From Euryodendron excelsum (taxonomy: Eukaryota; Streptophyta; Magnoliopsida; Ericales; Pentaphylacaceae): 64,000 bases of DNA. The notes beneath the pieces were generated by a model. It saw only the letters and a program-made list of their open reading frames with translations, was not told the origin of the DNA and ran no database searches. Each line of letters begins with the position of its first letter. Positions within the stretch are counted from its first letter, which is position 1. The stretch covers positions 8,813,001-8,877,000 of the forward strand of contig CM065392.1 of assembly GCA_033060915.1 (NCBI GenBank). The letters are read 5' to 3'. Shown in pieces: positions 1 through 12,600 of this stretch. A program made the position numbers and the translations under genes.

Positions 1-1084
1 TCTTTCACCCTCATTTCTCTTGAATAACTTCTTTATGCTTGCATTTGGTTCATAAAATAAGTTTCGATCTTGACATTGACACTTTTACTCTATGGAATGT
101 TATAATTTGGCATTTCTATGTAACTCTATGCCCATATCCTTCTTGATAGCCATTATCCTTTTTATTTCACCATATGACCCATTTATCATTTCTTTTGTCA
201 CCAACTTCTTCCTCGTAAGATATCACTACAATTGTTGGTATGCCATAACCCTATTCCATACTATGATGGGGAAACGAAGATATAGATATTGAAGAAAAAA
301 AAAAGAAAAAAAAGAGAAGAATAAGAAGAATAAGAAAAAAGAAAAAAAAAAGAAGTGGGTATATGATGGAGTTGAAAAAAAAAATGAGAATCATGTAAAG
401 TGGTAACGAAATCAAAGAGAAGAAGTTGTAAAAATTGAAAATGGTTATTATTCGAATCTTTGGGTACATAAAAAGGGAGGAGTTGGAAATGATATCTTTT
501 CATCATCTCATAGACGTGTGATGTGTTTTGTATTTACTTTTTATTATTCCTACCTTATCTCTTCGCCGTTCAAATCAGTTAATTGATCCGAAGATGCTTT
601 ATTATAATTTTCATTAGAGTAAAAGTTTTATCTTGTCAATGCTTTGAATCATTGCTCATCTATGAACATTCCTTCATGAAGTTATGCCAAAGGCAATACG
701 TATACAATTTGTCTGGTTCTTTGTTTTGGATATGTTCACTTGTTTTGCTTTATATAATTACTCTATTGTTGAACATATCCTTGTGTGAACCATGTGGGTC
801 TTTCATTTCGAGTGTATGCTCGGTGAGGATTGAATCAAAACTTTAAGCTTTGAAAGTGCATAATTGAGTCCCTTATATGTTGTTTAGCATTGGCTTATCA
901 TGCACACGCGCACAAACTTCTCTAGTGTATGAATTTTTGCATAACTCCAACATGTGTTTAAAGTTTGAGATGTGTCCATTGATATCTTGAGTGGGTTGTG
1001 CACATTTTCTTTAATCGTCTTTGCATATCTCCTTTCTATTATATATTTTTGCTAGGGACTAGCAAAAGCTAAGTTGAGAGGTAT
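1..1084 (+). mobile_element. 3' internal non-coding part of an Athila-like LTR retrotransposon
   Basis: There is no credible ORF here. The stretch matches, in reverse complement, the internal DNA at about 55080-56000 and 39144-40900: the same order of a long A/G-rich tract (about 290-356), a block reading aaccatgtgggtctttc, a block reading gaggattgaatcaaa, and gctagggactagcaaaagct just before the LTR. It is therefore the 3' part of an element whose 5' part lies left of the window. The purine-rich stretch at about 1071-1083 sits directly before the LTR and is the likely polypurine tract for plus-strand priming. Its coding capacity cannot be judged because the rest is outside the window. Confidence 0.7.
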
Positions 1085-2616
1085 TGATTCCACTCTAAAA
1101 GTGTAATATTTGTTCCCTAATTAGTTGTTTGTTAGCCTCTATTTGGGTATTAGAATAAGTTCTTATTAATAAATTGATCTAAAGTAGTTTTCTTTGTGTA
1201 TTATAGGTTTTTGGTGATAAAATGGCAAAAATGGGCTTAAAATGAAGGAGTCCATCCGGACGGTGAAAAGGGCGTTCGGACGGTAAAACCGTTTAGATGG
1301 TCCATTCGGACAGTACGTTCGGACAGACGAAAAAGCGTCCGGACGCTACGACTGAAATGGAGTTCCAGAGTCGAGTTTTCTCGTTCGAAGCTATCATAGA
1401 GTCGAGTTTTCCCATTCGAAGCTATCATAGAGTCATGTTTTCTCGTTTGAAGGAAATACAGAGCCGATACTTCACGTTTGAAGACCGTCTGAACGGTGAA
1501 ATAACCGTCCGAACGGTTACTTCACCGTCCGGATGGTCCGTCGCACATCGGACAGCCGTCAGACGCACTTCAGATGGGGAGCACAAATTTGTCCTACAAC
1601 CCAACAGTCAAAGAAAAGAGATGATATGTTTTGTTTTAGGGTTTCCAGCCGCGGGTAGAGAGATAGAAATAAGGGAAAAGTTGTATTTTGCTTAGATTTA
1701 CTTTATCTTATTGTGTTTAGGACTTTGGGAAGGGTTTAGTTAGATTTCTATTGTTATTTAGTTGTAATCCTCCACATTCTCACTAGTTCAATATATATAT
1801 CTTTTTTATTCAAAGTTGAGATGTTATTTCTACATTTTGGCAAGCTTTCCACCATAGAATCAACAAGCTAACTTCATTGTTTGGGTACAAATGTGAAGAT
1901 CTACCAAGGAAAGCATAGGAAATGAAAGGGGAGTCATCAATCTCATTGAATATCTATTTTGTATCTTTTCTCTAATTGTTTTGAAATTAATTGTTGTAAA
2001 AATCTTAGATCTATAATCATAGTTAGTAACATGTGATTTATTTCTAAAGAGCCCATGAATGATGATAAAATTTAATTCCAAAATAATTAGAGATCTCTAA
2101 TTTTCAAAGCTAAACTTTTTGAATCAATGTCCTTTGGATGGTTCTTGATTTGAGTTAACCCAAACTCCCCCTTTCAAATTCCGTGCTAGAATTGGTAGAT
2201 TGGAACATTTGAACCCAAACTCCCTTTTTTTAATTAATTTAAATCCCTACTTGTTTTCATTGAAATTTTGGTTAGATCACATATTAATTTAGTTATATTT
2301 GTGTTGTTGTAGTAGAAATCTCATGTTTATCAAATTTCCCTAGTTAGAGTCAAGTTGGTGGCCTTAAATTCATTTTAATTGTTTGCCTAGTTGTTAGCAA
2401 AACAAATCCATAAACACCAAAAGAATTTCGGTCAATTTTAGTTACCATAGCCATCAATTGCGTCCTTGGGTTGCGACTTCAATTTGCACAGTTTTCTAAA
2501 CTTAGCTCGTTTCTATTACTAGATTGGCACAAGTCTCATGGGAGAACACAATAGTGGAGATACCCCCACTTAAACTACAACCACTTCCGTTGCAGTGAGC
2601 GAGGAAAGTGAAGTCA
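1085..2616 (+). mobile_element. 3' LTR of the Athila-like element
   Basis: The LTR starts TGATTCCACTC and ends AAGTCA, so it has TG...CA termini, and is about 1.53 kb. It aligns along its length with the LTR at 57802-59306, which is followed by a clear primer-binding site; that fixes the 3' boundary. Shared landmarks are the TTTTTGGTGATAAAATGG-like stretch, the palindrome array (1251-1560), and the 3' block with atacccccacttaaactaca. The flanking 5 bases on the right are CTGAT; the left copy of any target duplication lies outside the window. Confidence 0.75.
1251..1560. repeat. Array of CCGTCCGGACGG-type palindromes in LTR U3
   Basis: About a dozen imperfect copies of a 10-12 bp palindrome (consensus CCGTYCGRACGG, e.g. 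ccgtccgaacgg, cgttcggacgg) are scattered through an otherwise unrelated, CpG-poor LTR. Equivalent arrays lie at the same relative position in seven other LTRs of this window. Function is unknown; a regulatory protein-binding cluster is an inference. Confidence 0.7.
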
Positions 2617-5312
2617 CTGATCCCGAAACTTTTTTATTAATAGTTAAACCTACATAATTTTTCAATCAATTACTATTGAATTTGAATTAGTTCAGATAAA
2701 TACACCTCAAAACAATCCGATTTTTCTTTTCCTTTTAGAAGCAAGTCGTAGGATTTTTGTGAGCAACTGAGAGAAGTGTTTTAGTACTTGTGGTTCTGTG
2801 TAACCTGCTCTCTATGGATCGATCTCGTACTTCTAAATTATACTACTCTGCCGTCCTATACTTGGGATACCTCGAGCATACATTTGGAGGCTGAGTCACT
2901 TGTGAGCATGGCAAGTACCATTGATCTTACCATTGGTCTTTCTATTGTTTAATAATTCTCTGGAATGCATTGGAACCAATATGGGAAGTGCCATTCCAAA
3001 GTTGGCTAGTGCCATCTGTGTTGTTTTACCCGAAATCACTTTCTGAGCTCTGAAAATATTATGTAATGAGCCTGTCTTATTCATCAGACCTAATGTGACC
3101 TAACAAGTTTGAAACACAAATCACTGTAAACAAAAAACTTTACAGTATTCCAACTTAACTTCTTTTTAATATGTAAAACAAAAACCATACATAATGTTTC
3201 CTACAAATATTCCATGCTTAGTAAAAGCAAGGAAAAAAAACATGCATAAAGTTTCCTATTTTTCCTTCCTGATTAACCCAAATGGCTCTTCCCCCCTCCC
3301 CCCCTCTTTGATTAAGCTTACTTTCTTTCTTTTGTCATTTTAATAAATCTGACTCTCCCCTCCTTTTTTTATTTTTATTTAAGAAAACGGTTATACATAA
3401 TCCCATTTTTGAATCTTTTTTCTCACTTCTAGACATAAGTGAATGGGTTCTATATGAATTTATTAATGTGAGTATTATAACCTTGTATCTAGAAGTGAAA
3501 AAAGAAATTGAGAGATTACGTATAGCATTATTCTTCTTAAAATTAACCTTACTTTCCCATTCCCTTCATCACTTTCTCTCACACACTCTAGATTCCCGCC
3601 ACCTCCATGCAAATTTTTTCAAAATTTCTCTTCCTCTTGATGCATAACTTCCTAAAATAATAATGGACAACCTCCTTAAACTTCTTAATCTATATATGTC
3701 ATTTTCATAGTCAAAAATCCTAAAACTTTCTTTCTCTTACAATAACCCTGAGACCCTAAGATAAGTTTTATCTTAGTATGGTGTTTATCTTTATTTCTTG
3801 AAGGGTTTTGTTCAGTTGCATTCGAAACATGAGTTTGAATTTGGATTAAGGTCAGTACTTTTTCTTTCCTTTTTTTTGGAAGTCTTATTGTTTTCTTTTT
3901 ATTATAGATTCACTTATTAAATATGATTTTGTGCCTATTTTTTTTGGTTAGTTGTAAATTGTTTGGTGCCTTTATTGAATCTACTGTAGCTACACAATAC
4001 ATAATGGAATGATAGGCAGTACCATCTTACACTAATAGACCTATGTATCAGTAAAAGAAATGACATACATTGATCATATAACAACAGTGATAATCAAAAC
4101 ACATGTATCCTTTTTTTGCTATGGTGTTGCCTACTCTTCATTTGATGTTGTTTTGCGTAGTTGTAATTCATTGTCCTATGGAAATTTTCATACACAATGA
4201 GTAAAAGCAGTTGAATTAAATAACGTAACATCTAATGAATTTTGACTTCCTCTAAGGTTTGATTTAAGAATAGTGATATGTATCAATTCTTCTCTTATTT
4301 GATTCATTTTTAATTTTCACTTTTATACTTAAAGCTTATCAATAATATCGATCTACACCATGATTATATCATCATTCATGTTGGTGTAATGTTAGCTAAC
4401 AACAAAAAATTGACAAGAAAAATGGAATATATGAGTTGAATATTGAGATATTAGACTTTTCTTTTACTCTTTTTGTTTCTAATTTTCATTATTAATATTA
4501 ATGACTAATTTTTAGTAAGGTCTGCAGACTAAGTTAATCCTTATTGTTTTTTTCTCATCTAATTATCATAATCACTAAGACTATCTTTTTAAGTAACTAT
4601 TGATCCATATTCAATACTAAGCAGTGAACTAGTAGTTCTATATTGAATTGTTATACATTACATTTTGATGGTACATGATTTAACTTGCTATGCAAACTTT
4701 CAAGTATAAACATATAAAGGTATAATGTCGTAGTAAGGATTAGCTGAGTTGTTTTAACATGCTTTATGCCCAAAATGAGAATATACCTTCTTCATAGTAC
4801 GTCAAAAAAACAATAAGTATTTGGTGATAAATCAAGCTTTTCTAACTTAAAAATTCAAATTCTTTCTCAGCAAAAATTTCAATTTTAAGTAGCTATATAT
4901 ATGTGCACAATTAAATGCACTTAATAGATAATTCAGTTAAATCTATGACTTATACACTTAATCAATCTTCCTTATTGCAAGTCAGCGATCTTTTTCACAA
5001 TCAACTTTTAATATGTACTTCAAGATTATACTGATTATACTAATTCAACATGAATCATATGATTAGGGTAAGATTCAAACCATATATGATTGATATTTCA
5101 CAAAACTTTTATTTTTAGTACATATTCTTTTCACCTGTGTGGTTCAATGCTAGTTTGTACTTAATTGAAAATTTATGTGTTATATATAGGGTCGAGAAAG
5201 AGGTTAGGAGAGCGATTGCCGCATGGGTTCCTGAAATTTTAGTTTCTTTCAGGAAATTATGTTTGTGCATTGGAAGCATCACACACTCTATTACATTGTT
5301 ATATATACAGTA
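2617..5312. other. AT-rich intergenic DNA, no gene seen
   Basis: All ORFs are short and without family resemblance. Around 2640-2890 there is a fragment resembling the 3' end of an Athila-type LTR (ctctatggatcgatctcgta followed by a tatacttgggatacc block), too decayed to delimit. The rest is AT-rich with homopolymer runs. Nothing else recognised. Confidence 0.5.
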
Positions 5313-6412
5313 CTAGCCGATACTCGTGCTATGCATGAAATTATAGATGTTATAATTATGAAGACGATTTTTGTAGAAAAAAAAATTGATAATTTTTTTT
5401 TACAGGATCTCCTAATTAAACATGAAAAAAATATTTTTTTATTCTAAAAAAAACGTGCAAAAAATAATTTGTATAATTATACTATAATATATCTATGTCC
5501 TTTGCAAGAAATATATTAGTTAAAAGATTGAAAATCAAGTTTATTAGGCCATATTAATGATAAAAAATGAAAGAAAACAAAATAGATGGAGAAACATAAA
5601 AGGTTGCTTGAAGTTAGGGCATGATTATATATTCATAGTTAACGCCGCTGCTTAAATTAACTTTGCTCAATGTGAAGCATAAAATTATCATCCATCTTAG
5701 ATTTATGATCTTACATATGTGCTCAATCACTATCTCAAAATGATAATCCAAATAAATAAAACAATATTAATGTAAATTAAAAATGAAAAGAGATTAAATA
5801 ATTTTTCATAGGTTGATTAAGATAAATATGGGAAAATCTTTTAATTACATATTTAAACCATATGTTTTGTAAAATTAATAAGCAAAAATTTTTAGCTTGT
5901 TTTGATTCTATATCATACACCAAAACTATGGTTTAAATATTTAAGATTAGTAAAAAGTTACTTGACTTGTGCTTATATATCATTACCTTTTGTCATTATA
6001 ATAATTTGAAACTAGCATGTTAATATTTTAAAAATTGCATTAACTCATTAAAGAATTTTACTAAGCCCCTTTATTAAACAAATTATAAGATTTGAGTAAA
6101 TATAATCCATCAAAAAATTAAAATGTACATAAACGTAAATTTAATCAAAATCTAAATTTGAAGGAAGCTAGAATGTTTTGTAAAGGCATTATATTTTAGG
6201 AATTTAAAAAGACTATTGGATTTAGTTACCATATTGATTTTAAAGGATTAATAATAACACATTTATATATAGATTCTCAATATTACCTTGAATGACTTCC
6301 AAATTTTCACGTGTATTTTTATTTTTAAAACTTAAAAACGTGAGGAAAAAAATCAAGACTTTTAAGCTCAATAACCTAACAACGTATTACTATAACATGT
6401 AGTATAGTTAGA
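5313..6412 (-). mobile_element. Possible non-autonomous Helitron, minus strand
   Basis: Read on the minus strand, the stretch begins A|TCTAACTATACTA and ends with a GC-containing imperfect hairpin (around ATGCATAGCACGAG) followed by CGGCTAG|T. This fits the Helitron rules: 5' TC, 3' hairpin plus CTRR, insertion between A and T. There is no Rep/helicase ORF, so any such element would be non-autonomous. The hairpin is degraded and the 5' end is weakly diagnostic, so the call is tentative. Confidence 0.3.
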
Positions 6413-6886
6413 TATCTTCATGTATATATATATTATATTTGTGTTCAATAACTTTTTTTTTATTTATACTTGAAATTTATAAAGAGGTTAATACTGAATT
6501 AGGGAGTTCAAATAGATAAGTATTGAATTTTTAAAATTAAAAATTTGGACATTAATTAGATGCAAAATAAAATTTATTTACAATATTCAATGTCTTAAAT
6601 CAATCCATTTGACATAAAACAAAATAATTTTTTAGTATAGTTACAACTTTAATTAATAACAGGTTGTATGTTATCTATTGTTATTAGTAGAAAATCCGTA
6701 GAGATAGAGTAACTAGTTTAAGAAAAACTCTAGATAAGGGCTTCTTTGATTATATATTAAAATTAAAAAAATTTAATAGAAGGTTCAATTAAATACCTTT
6801 GATAAAGTACAATTAGTTACCCATAAAACTGAATTAGATTTGCAAATGATTTAAATTCAATTTAGAAGATATATTCTAACTACATT
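6401..6886. repeat. Direct repeat R, copy 1
   Basis: About 486 bp, from agtatagttagatatc to attctaactacatt. It is repeated with only scattered differences and small indels at 7425-7914. It contains no ORF. The two copies flank 538 bp of LTR-like sequence, far too long to be a target-site duplication. Confidence 0.85.
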
Positions 6887-7424
6887 TTGGTAATTTCTAT
6901 GCACAATTCCTTAATTGGTGTAGGTATTACACAAATTATGATTTGTATCTAACATTCTTAACAATTGATCATCAATTACTTCTAATTGAGTATGAATTCC
7001 CATTTTTATAGTCTAAATTTTTTGAATTAAGGATCCGTGGAGTGATTTCTTAATTTGAGTAATCAAATCCTCCATTGAGATACTTGTAGAGAATTGGTAG
7101 ATTGGATCAATTGTATCCAAGTCTTTCATTAATCGTTTTCAAATCTAGTTATAATTGCTTTCAATTTTTAGTGTAATTAGCTTACTTTAGTAGTTTACAC
7201 TCTCTCATCATTCAAACATTTTCGGTCTTATTTGTAGTTAATTCTAATTTGTTAAGTAATTCGCTAATTCACTCATTTGGTTGGCTGTTTTGTCCTTATG
7301 TATTGCCTATATTGGGTTTGATCCATCGGGAGAATGATACCGATACTTGCTAGGATTTTACTTCGATCGACACCCGTCCATTTTACGGGAAGCTCAAGTC
7401 CATTACACATTTGAGAGCGATTCA
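6887..7424 (+). mobile_element. LTR-3'-end-like fragment between the direct repeats
   Basis: Contains, in order, a block with agattggatcaattgtatcc, acattttcggtcttatttg, and tttgatccatcgggagaatg. These resemble in order and spacing the 3' halves of the LTRs at 29194-30880 and 1085-2616 (gattggatcatttgagccc, attttcggtcc, cccttgggagagaacaatgc). Probably the diverged end of a related LTR. Boundaries are uncertain. Confidence 0.45.
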
Positions 7425-7914
7425 AGTATAATTAGATATCTTTATATATATATATATATTATATTTGTGTTCAATAAAATTTTTTTTATTTATACTTGAA
7501 ATTTAAAAAGAGGTTAATATTGAATTACAGAGTTCAAATAGATAAGTATTGAATTTTTAAAATTAAAAATTTGGACATTAGTTAGATGAAAAATAAAATT
7601 TATTTACAATATTCAACGTCTTAAATCAATCCAGTTGACATAAAACAAAATAATTTTTTAGTATATAGTTACAACTTTAATTAATAACAGGTTGTATGTT
7701 ATCTATTGTTATTAGTAGAAAATCCGTAGAGATGGAGTAACTAGTTTAAGAAGAACTCTAGATAAGGGCTTCTTTGATTATATATTAAAATTAAAAATTT
7801 TTAATAGAAGGTTCTATTAAATACCTTTGATAAAGTACAATTAGTTACCCATAAAACTGAATTAGATTTGCAAATGATTTAAATTCAATTTAGAAGATAT
7901 ATTCTAACCACATT
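7425..7914. repeat. Direct repeat R, copy 2
   Basis: About 490 bp, same orientation as copy 1 at 6401-6886 and offset by 1,024 bp. Differences are mostly single bases and a TA-run length change near the start. Confidence 0.85.
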
Positions 7915-8919
7915 ATGTGTGTATTTTTTCATTCTTGGCTTGCTGAATGAGATATAATCCTTGGATTCCATTTCCCTCCTGTCAAATCCCGTCAATTATA
8001 CAAAATAAAAAGAAAATTACAACCAACAAGCTGATCACGAGATAGGTAGGGGATTGCATGGCTCGATCCCTACTACATATATGGAGTTCTTTTCCTACGT
8101 CATCAAATCAAATGTTTTATTGTTCCGGTATTTATTTATTTGATAAGGAAAACTATTTACATTAATCTCTGTTGAACTTTCAACCATTATGTACTTATCA
8201 GTTCATGGCTGCCTAGGAGGTTTGTTTCATTTTACCCTTTCATAAATTCTGCTACACTGATCTCTAATTATGTATTGGTGGCCATTGTTAAGCCACGTAG
8301 CACTGTGTCACTCTCTATCTGGAATCGTTGGTGACAAAAAAACCAAATAAGAAAATTAATTTAGCTATTTAACTTTTAAAAATCTTTAAAAACACGTTTA
8401 AATAATGTGAGTTTCACATAAATATGTCACAAGTACATAATTGAAAAACAAGATAAGCAATTGAAGGTATCAAGTTAAATTTATGGGGAAATTCTATAGT
8501 ACGGGTAGATTGGTTCTTGAATTATGATATGAATCACGTCAAATTCTATAGTACAAACCTGATAATGTACATGACTGTTTGGTCTTTACATGGGATGCCA
8601 GGCCCCTCCATGCATAGGGTCCAGGTCAATCGTTTATTGCTCAATCCAGCGAGTCCTGCAAGAGCCAGTGGTGGGTTAGTCAGCTCAGCTGAAATCGTTA
8701 TTGCATGATCATAAAACTGGTCTGGCTAGCTAGTTATGGTATAAACAAAATATTGATTTTACAGTAAACAGATTTCCAAGTGCAACTTTGTTAAGAAAGG
8801 TAAGTTTTGACATACACTCATCATGAATGAACTGACACAACCCCGTCATTGATTAAATCGTTTAAATATCTATTGTTCAAGGTAGTAGGCCATTTGATCA
8901 GCGCCTGCATCGAACAGCC
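7915..8919. other. 3' flank of the TNL gene
   Basis: No gene recognised. The part nearest 8919 must hold the 3' UTR and polyadenylation site of the minus-strand TNL gene, but no single signal stands out. The small ORFs here lack codon structure or family similarity. Confidence 0.5.
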
Positions 8920-9481
8920 TCAATTTCTCAGATTTGGAGAGCTGTCTGAGATCGACATTGTTTTATCCATAATTCCAACATCTGCCTCATATACTAGTCT
9001 GATCCCCACCTTGTCTTCCTCCAAGCCACAACTTTGTTCATCAAATTCAAAGCCAGGAATGGAAACCTGCAACTGACACCAATTGTGCGGGCTAAAATGT
9101 TTAGTTCGATCCCTGTTCCACACACGATGAAATGGAAGGAATCCCATGTACACATGTTCCGAATCAACAATACTTCTGTCAGGGTCTCTCCTAAATAGGG
9201 CCGTTTCAGAAGTAGACTTCTGATGGCCATGAGTTGTTATTGCGAGTTTAATACCACCAATTGGGGTCTTTATTGAGGACAAGCGATACCATGTTGTTTT
9301 GCAAAGATACAGTTTGGTAACAACACATATAGCAAAACCCATGAATTTATCATTATACCAATCTAGAGGCAGGTTGACCGAAATTGAATGCCCCATGTTC
9401 TGATGGGTGAACCACTCTGGAATCTCACTTCCGGGAAGAATAACACCGATCTGGCTATATCGATCCTGTGCCATGAAAGCC
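8920..9481 (-). CDS. TNL exon 5: C-JID domain and stop
   Basis: Residues 970-1156. The acceptor ATGCCAG|GGCTTTC restores the frame of exon 4 (AG+G). Contains the C-terminal jelly-roll/Ig-like (C-JID) signature GVILPGSEIPEWF, THQNMGHSISV, LPLDWYNDKFMGFAICVV, characteristic of TNL C-termini, where it contacts pathogen effectors in solved TNL structures. The protein ends SDSSPNLRN. Confidence 0.9.
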
Positions 9482-9523
9482 CTGGCATTCGTAGTTCGCA
9501 GCCATATAACACTCGTATATTAG

Positions 9524-9600
<77 letters not shown>

Positions 9601-12600
9601 AAAACCTTTTTGTGTCGCAATTGGAAGTGTTGATCATGCATTGAAGCATATGTTCCAGTAGCTTATCAGCCAAATTATCACACTGGCGATATTCTAACAG
9701 CTTGGAGCAACCAATAAACGAGACACGCTGTAGATACTTATGCTCGGTTGGCAGGCCCGACAGACTTAGTGACGTGCAATCATCTACAAATATTTCGGCT
9801 ATATTTGTTGGAAGGTTTAGCAATGCTTCAAGCCTATTGCAACCCACTAACCAAAGGATTTTAAGCCGAGAAAGTTGATTGATGCTGGCAGGTATATTGA
9901 CGATATTGTTTCCGCTTAGATTCAAATCTTCCAAAGAGGATAAGCAGCCAAAGTCACCAGGGATCTGCCAATCAAACAGATTACAACTACTGATATCTAA
10001 TCTTTTTAGCAAATGGTACCCTGATACAGCATGCAACACCGAACTTATTGAATCTTGACTTTCCCTTTGCAAGCAGCAAGATGTAAAGAGTGAACTTGAT
10101 GATTGTAATGCCGTCTCCTTATATCCATGCAAAGATAGGGATTTAAGGTTCTTCAAAAGCACAACGAAGGATGATAGCCGTTTAATACCAGTCTCACCAA
10201 CATAAAGCTCCTCTAAATATTCCAAGTCTCCAAAGTTCGGTGGCAATTCTTCAAGCTTTATGCAACCTGACAGATCAAGAGTTCTTAGGCATCTTAACCT
10301 ACAAATTCTGTTAGGAAGACTAGCAAGGTTTCTACAGACCTTGAGATCTAATAAATCAAGGTTGGTGAGCCGCTCAATTGATGAGGATAGCCCTTTTATA
10401 GCAGTCATATCCAAATAAAGCTTTGACAAGCATTCCATGTTGTCCACGATTTCAGGAAACTTTTCAAGTTGTAAGCAGCCCGAGAGAATAAGAGTCTTTA
10501 GAGATTTCCAGTGAATACTGTTAGGAAGACCCTTGAGAATTCTACAATTCCTTAGATTTAAAAGAATCAAATTTCTGTGAAATGCAATGGATGGATGCAC
10601 CTCTACCAAACTTGTACAATCTTCAAGAATTAGTTCCTCAAGATTTGGTATCCCTGTGAAGTCTGGAGTCCTTCTTAGCTTTTGAGAGTGACGAAGATCA
10701 ATGGTTTTCAACTTGTCAAGAATCTGTAACAATTTTTTTTTGTGTGCATCAGATACACTAAATCCATGAATACATTAGTAAATACAACAAAGAAAACATG
10801 CATAATTAACTACTATACCTTAGTTCCTTTCCAAAGTTCTATAATGCGGCTGTAATGCATGCAAAGTTCAACAAGTTTAGCAGCTTTAAAACTTTTCGGT
10901 AGAGATCTAGAAGGGTATCCTTTCCAATCAAGCCAACTTAGCTTGTTTGAAAGATATTCAGGGCCGCGAGAAAACTGAGCATTATTAACTTTGAGTAACC
11001 TTAGTTTCTTCATCTTTTTAAAGGCTTCCGTATTAAAGTTCACATCTTTCGGTTCACATAAGTCCAAACTCATGCCTTCAACTGCATTTGTAACCTGTCA
11101 ACCAAAAGCACAAGTTGAGTGTTCAATAAGATAATGTCTGCCAGAATTTTAAAATCGGTATGAATGAAAAGATGGTGTTCAAGATTACGTATTCAAACAA
11201 GCCCTCTTACAGTATTTTCCATTAATGCTTGACAAACTTCGTCTGGAATCCAAAGCCTACTACGTCTGCCAGGCTCTTCGGGGTCCTCATGTCGAACAAT
11301 ATGCCATCCCATTTCTTGTATCAAACCATGCATTTCAATTATATTCCTTGGAACAGTTATCAGAGACTTCTCGATGAGAACACTTATTCCAATATCTGGC
11401 TCAAAATCACAACCATCAAGTATTCTGGTTACGAAGTTTATGTCCTCTCCTTCGAAAAAGCATGCGATATCTAGAAAAATTTTCTTCTCTAATTCATTTA
11501 GTCCGTCAAAACTGATTTTGAGTACTTTGAGAATATTTTGGTCTGGAATTTTTTTTAGCCTTTTCAATGTGCTTCTCCACTGATATATGTTCCTGCCAAA
11601 TAGAGAAGAACCCAAAACTTTAAGAGCCAAAGGAAGACCACCAGCATAACCTACTATATGGTATGAGAGTTCCATATAATCTTCAGTAGCACAGCTCTGT
11701 TTGAAGGCTTTTGAAGAGAAGAGCTGGAGAGCTTCATTTTCATCCAGTGCCTTAACCTCATATTTCAAAGACACTCCGTGTGTGGTCAGCGAATGCGCAT
11801 CTCTAGTTGTTATGATGATTCTACTTCCTAAACTAATCAAATCACGCCTTCTAAGTAATTCTTCTAAATCCACATTTTGATCGACATCGTCAAGAATGAC
11901 CAAAAGCCTTTCGCAACGTAGCCTGGCTACTATTGAAAAGAGTTCTTGTTGTAAAGCTTGTGGACCACGCTTTTCAAAAACTTCTCCTACTGCAAGAAAG
12001 CTACTACCTTCAAAGTGATGAGAGATTTGATTATAGACAGCTTTCGCGAGGGTTGTCTTACCTATTCCCCCCATTCCCCATATCCCTACAACACGAACAT
12101 CATCCAAACCTGAACCCAATAGGGAAAGCACTTCCTCCACACGGGAATCTATTCCAACAAGATCTTCTACTACACTTGAAATGGAATAGCCCAATCGGTT
12201 ATAAACGTCTCGGACAATTTCTTGTATGCAATTTGCTTCATCCCTGTAGTTTCAAAAGAAAATCTAGCTAACATGCATTTTGATGGAACAAATCATAGAA
12301 AAGCAAAGCATCATTATACATAAGATTGAGTGAAGTTAGTATAATAGGTTGGAGAAAGGGAAATTGAAGGAACTATTATCTAGTGCAAGTAGACTCGAAT
12401 TTTTGAGATTGCCATTTCTCAAGACATATAAACTCCCCTATGGGCTATGGTAGTTGGAATCGAAAATCTGATTGTGTACTTATTCCAAATACTTATGTAT
12501 ATATACGATATAGGGGAATATACAAAAGGTGGGAGTCCCACCACAAGAGTAGCTCCGCCACTGAACCCAAACCTGCTGGTAAACCCTGGGTGACATTAGG

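Noticed and set aside
9455..9605. Ser-Leu and Ile-Tyr repeat tail on the LRR exon
   Set aside because: It is translation through the (CT)n/(AT)n microsatellite of intron 4; a GT donor at 9605 and an in-phase acceptor lead to the C-JID exon.
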